Assembly (NCBI GenBank): GCA_026193555.1
Contig: JAPHUU010000427.1
Location: forward strand, 1-5,851
DNA: 5,851 bases
Direction of reading: 5' to 3'
DNA from: Rhodanobacter sp.
GTDB taxonomy: Bacteria > Pseudomonadota > Gammaproteobacteria > Xanthomonadales > Rhodanobacteraceae
This document shows, piece by piece, positions 5,771 through 5,851 of the stretch. Numbering within the stretch: the stretch's first letter is position 1; the number at the start of each line of letters is the position of its first letter. The notes under the pieces were generated by a model, which had not been told where the DNA came from, searched no databases, and was given only the letters and a program-made list of their open reading frames with translations. A program made the translations under genes and the position numbers.

Positions 5771-5851
5771 ATGAAACGCACAAGACGATTTCTCTGACAT
5801 GTATCGCCAGCGCGACGTCCCTTGCCTGCGGCATGACGCATGCCGGCATGC
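5771..5851 (+). other. Possible frameshifted 5' end of an exported protein or lipoprotein gene
   Basis: An ATG at 5771 is preceded by AAGGAG (5764-5769), only 1 nt away. It opens MKRTRRFL and stops at the TGA at 5795-5797. The frame one base earlier reads KTISLTCIASATSLACGMTH from 5782 and stays open to the window end. Joined by a single indel near 5783-5794, the two pieces make a textbook signal peptide: basic N-terminus, hydrophobic core, and a SLACG lipobox-like end. A third frame from an ATG at 5799 is also open to the edge. The alternatives are a sequencing error, a decayed gene, or coincidence. Too little sequence is present to decide. Confidence 0.25.
5838..5851. repeat. 14-bp perfect palindrome at the window edge
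   Basis: GCATGCCGGCATGC equals its own reverse complement. GCATG also occurs just upstream at 5831-5835. The window stops here, so it cannot be said whether this is part of a larger repeat, an operator or chance. Confidence 0.4.

Noticed and set aside
5496..5849. Minus-strand open frame opposite the RHH gene and the window end
   Set aside because: It has no family resemblance and covers the well-supported Arc-like gene. The only weak attraction is that it fills the gene-free end of the window.
1..5851. CRISPR array, tRNA/rRNA genes, insertion sequences
   Set aside because: I saw no regularly spaced repeats, no cloverleaf-like or rRNA-like stretches, and no transposase motifs or terminal inverted repeats with target duplications.

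Overview
The window looks like a chromosomal segment of a high-GC gammaproteobacterium of the Xanthomonadales/Lysobacterales (Rhodanobacter-Dyella-Xanthomonas type). This rests on the high GC third positions, the gene order tesB - DUF2007-like 'pathogenicity-like' gene - bpt, and a Bpt protein that closely resembles my recollection of the Xanthomonas protein. The assignment is from recognition only; no search was run.

Layout. (1) Bases 1-1633, plus strand: the C-terminal half of acyl-CoA thioesterase II (tesB), a small soluble-head/one-TM protein of the DUF2007 type, and bpt, the aspartate/glutamate leucyltransferase of the N-degron pathway. The last two have no Shine-Dalgarno sequence. Each has a -10-like hexamer ending 6 nt before its ATG, so both may be translated from leaderless mRNAs. 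(2) Bases 1673-4425, minus strand, convergent with the first block: purT (formate-dependent GAR transformylase, complete, metal ligands intact), followed 59 nt downstream by a membrane-anchored stand-alone glutamate-synthase (FMN/3Fe-4S) domain protein. (3) Bases 4426-4598: a 173-bp divergent intergenic region with a purT promoter on one side. On the other side is an AT-rich promoter holding two TGATATC repeats exactly 11 bp apart. (4) Bases 4599-5741, plus strand: a tight operon of an SPFH/band-7 membrane protein, a previously easy-to-miss 20-residue hydrophobic microprotein with a good ribosome binding site, and a 63-residue Arc-like ribbon-helix-helix DNA-binding protein. (5) Bases 5742-5851: no intact gene. 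The start of a possible secreted protein or lipoprotein appears to be split by a frameshift, and the window ends in a 14-bp perfect palindrome.

The most interesting part is block 4. An SPFH scaffold, a tiny membrane peptide and an RHH regulator are packed together behind a promoter whose repeat spacing (one helical turn) suits tandem RHH dimers. The simplest model is a self-regulated membrane microdomain or membrane-stress module, with the Arc-like protein repressing its own operon. That model is inference. The other genes are ordinary housekeeping genes with a few unusual details: the CxxCxxCxxC array in Bpt, and the membrane anchor with no glutaminase domain on the glutamate-synthase-like protein.
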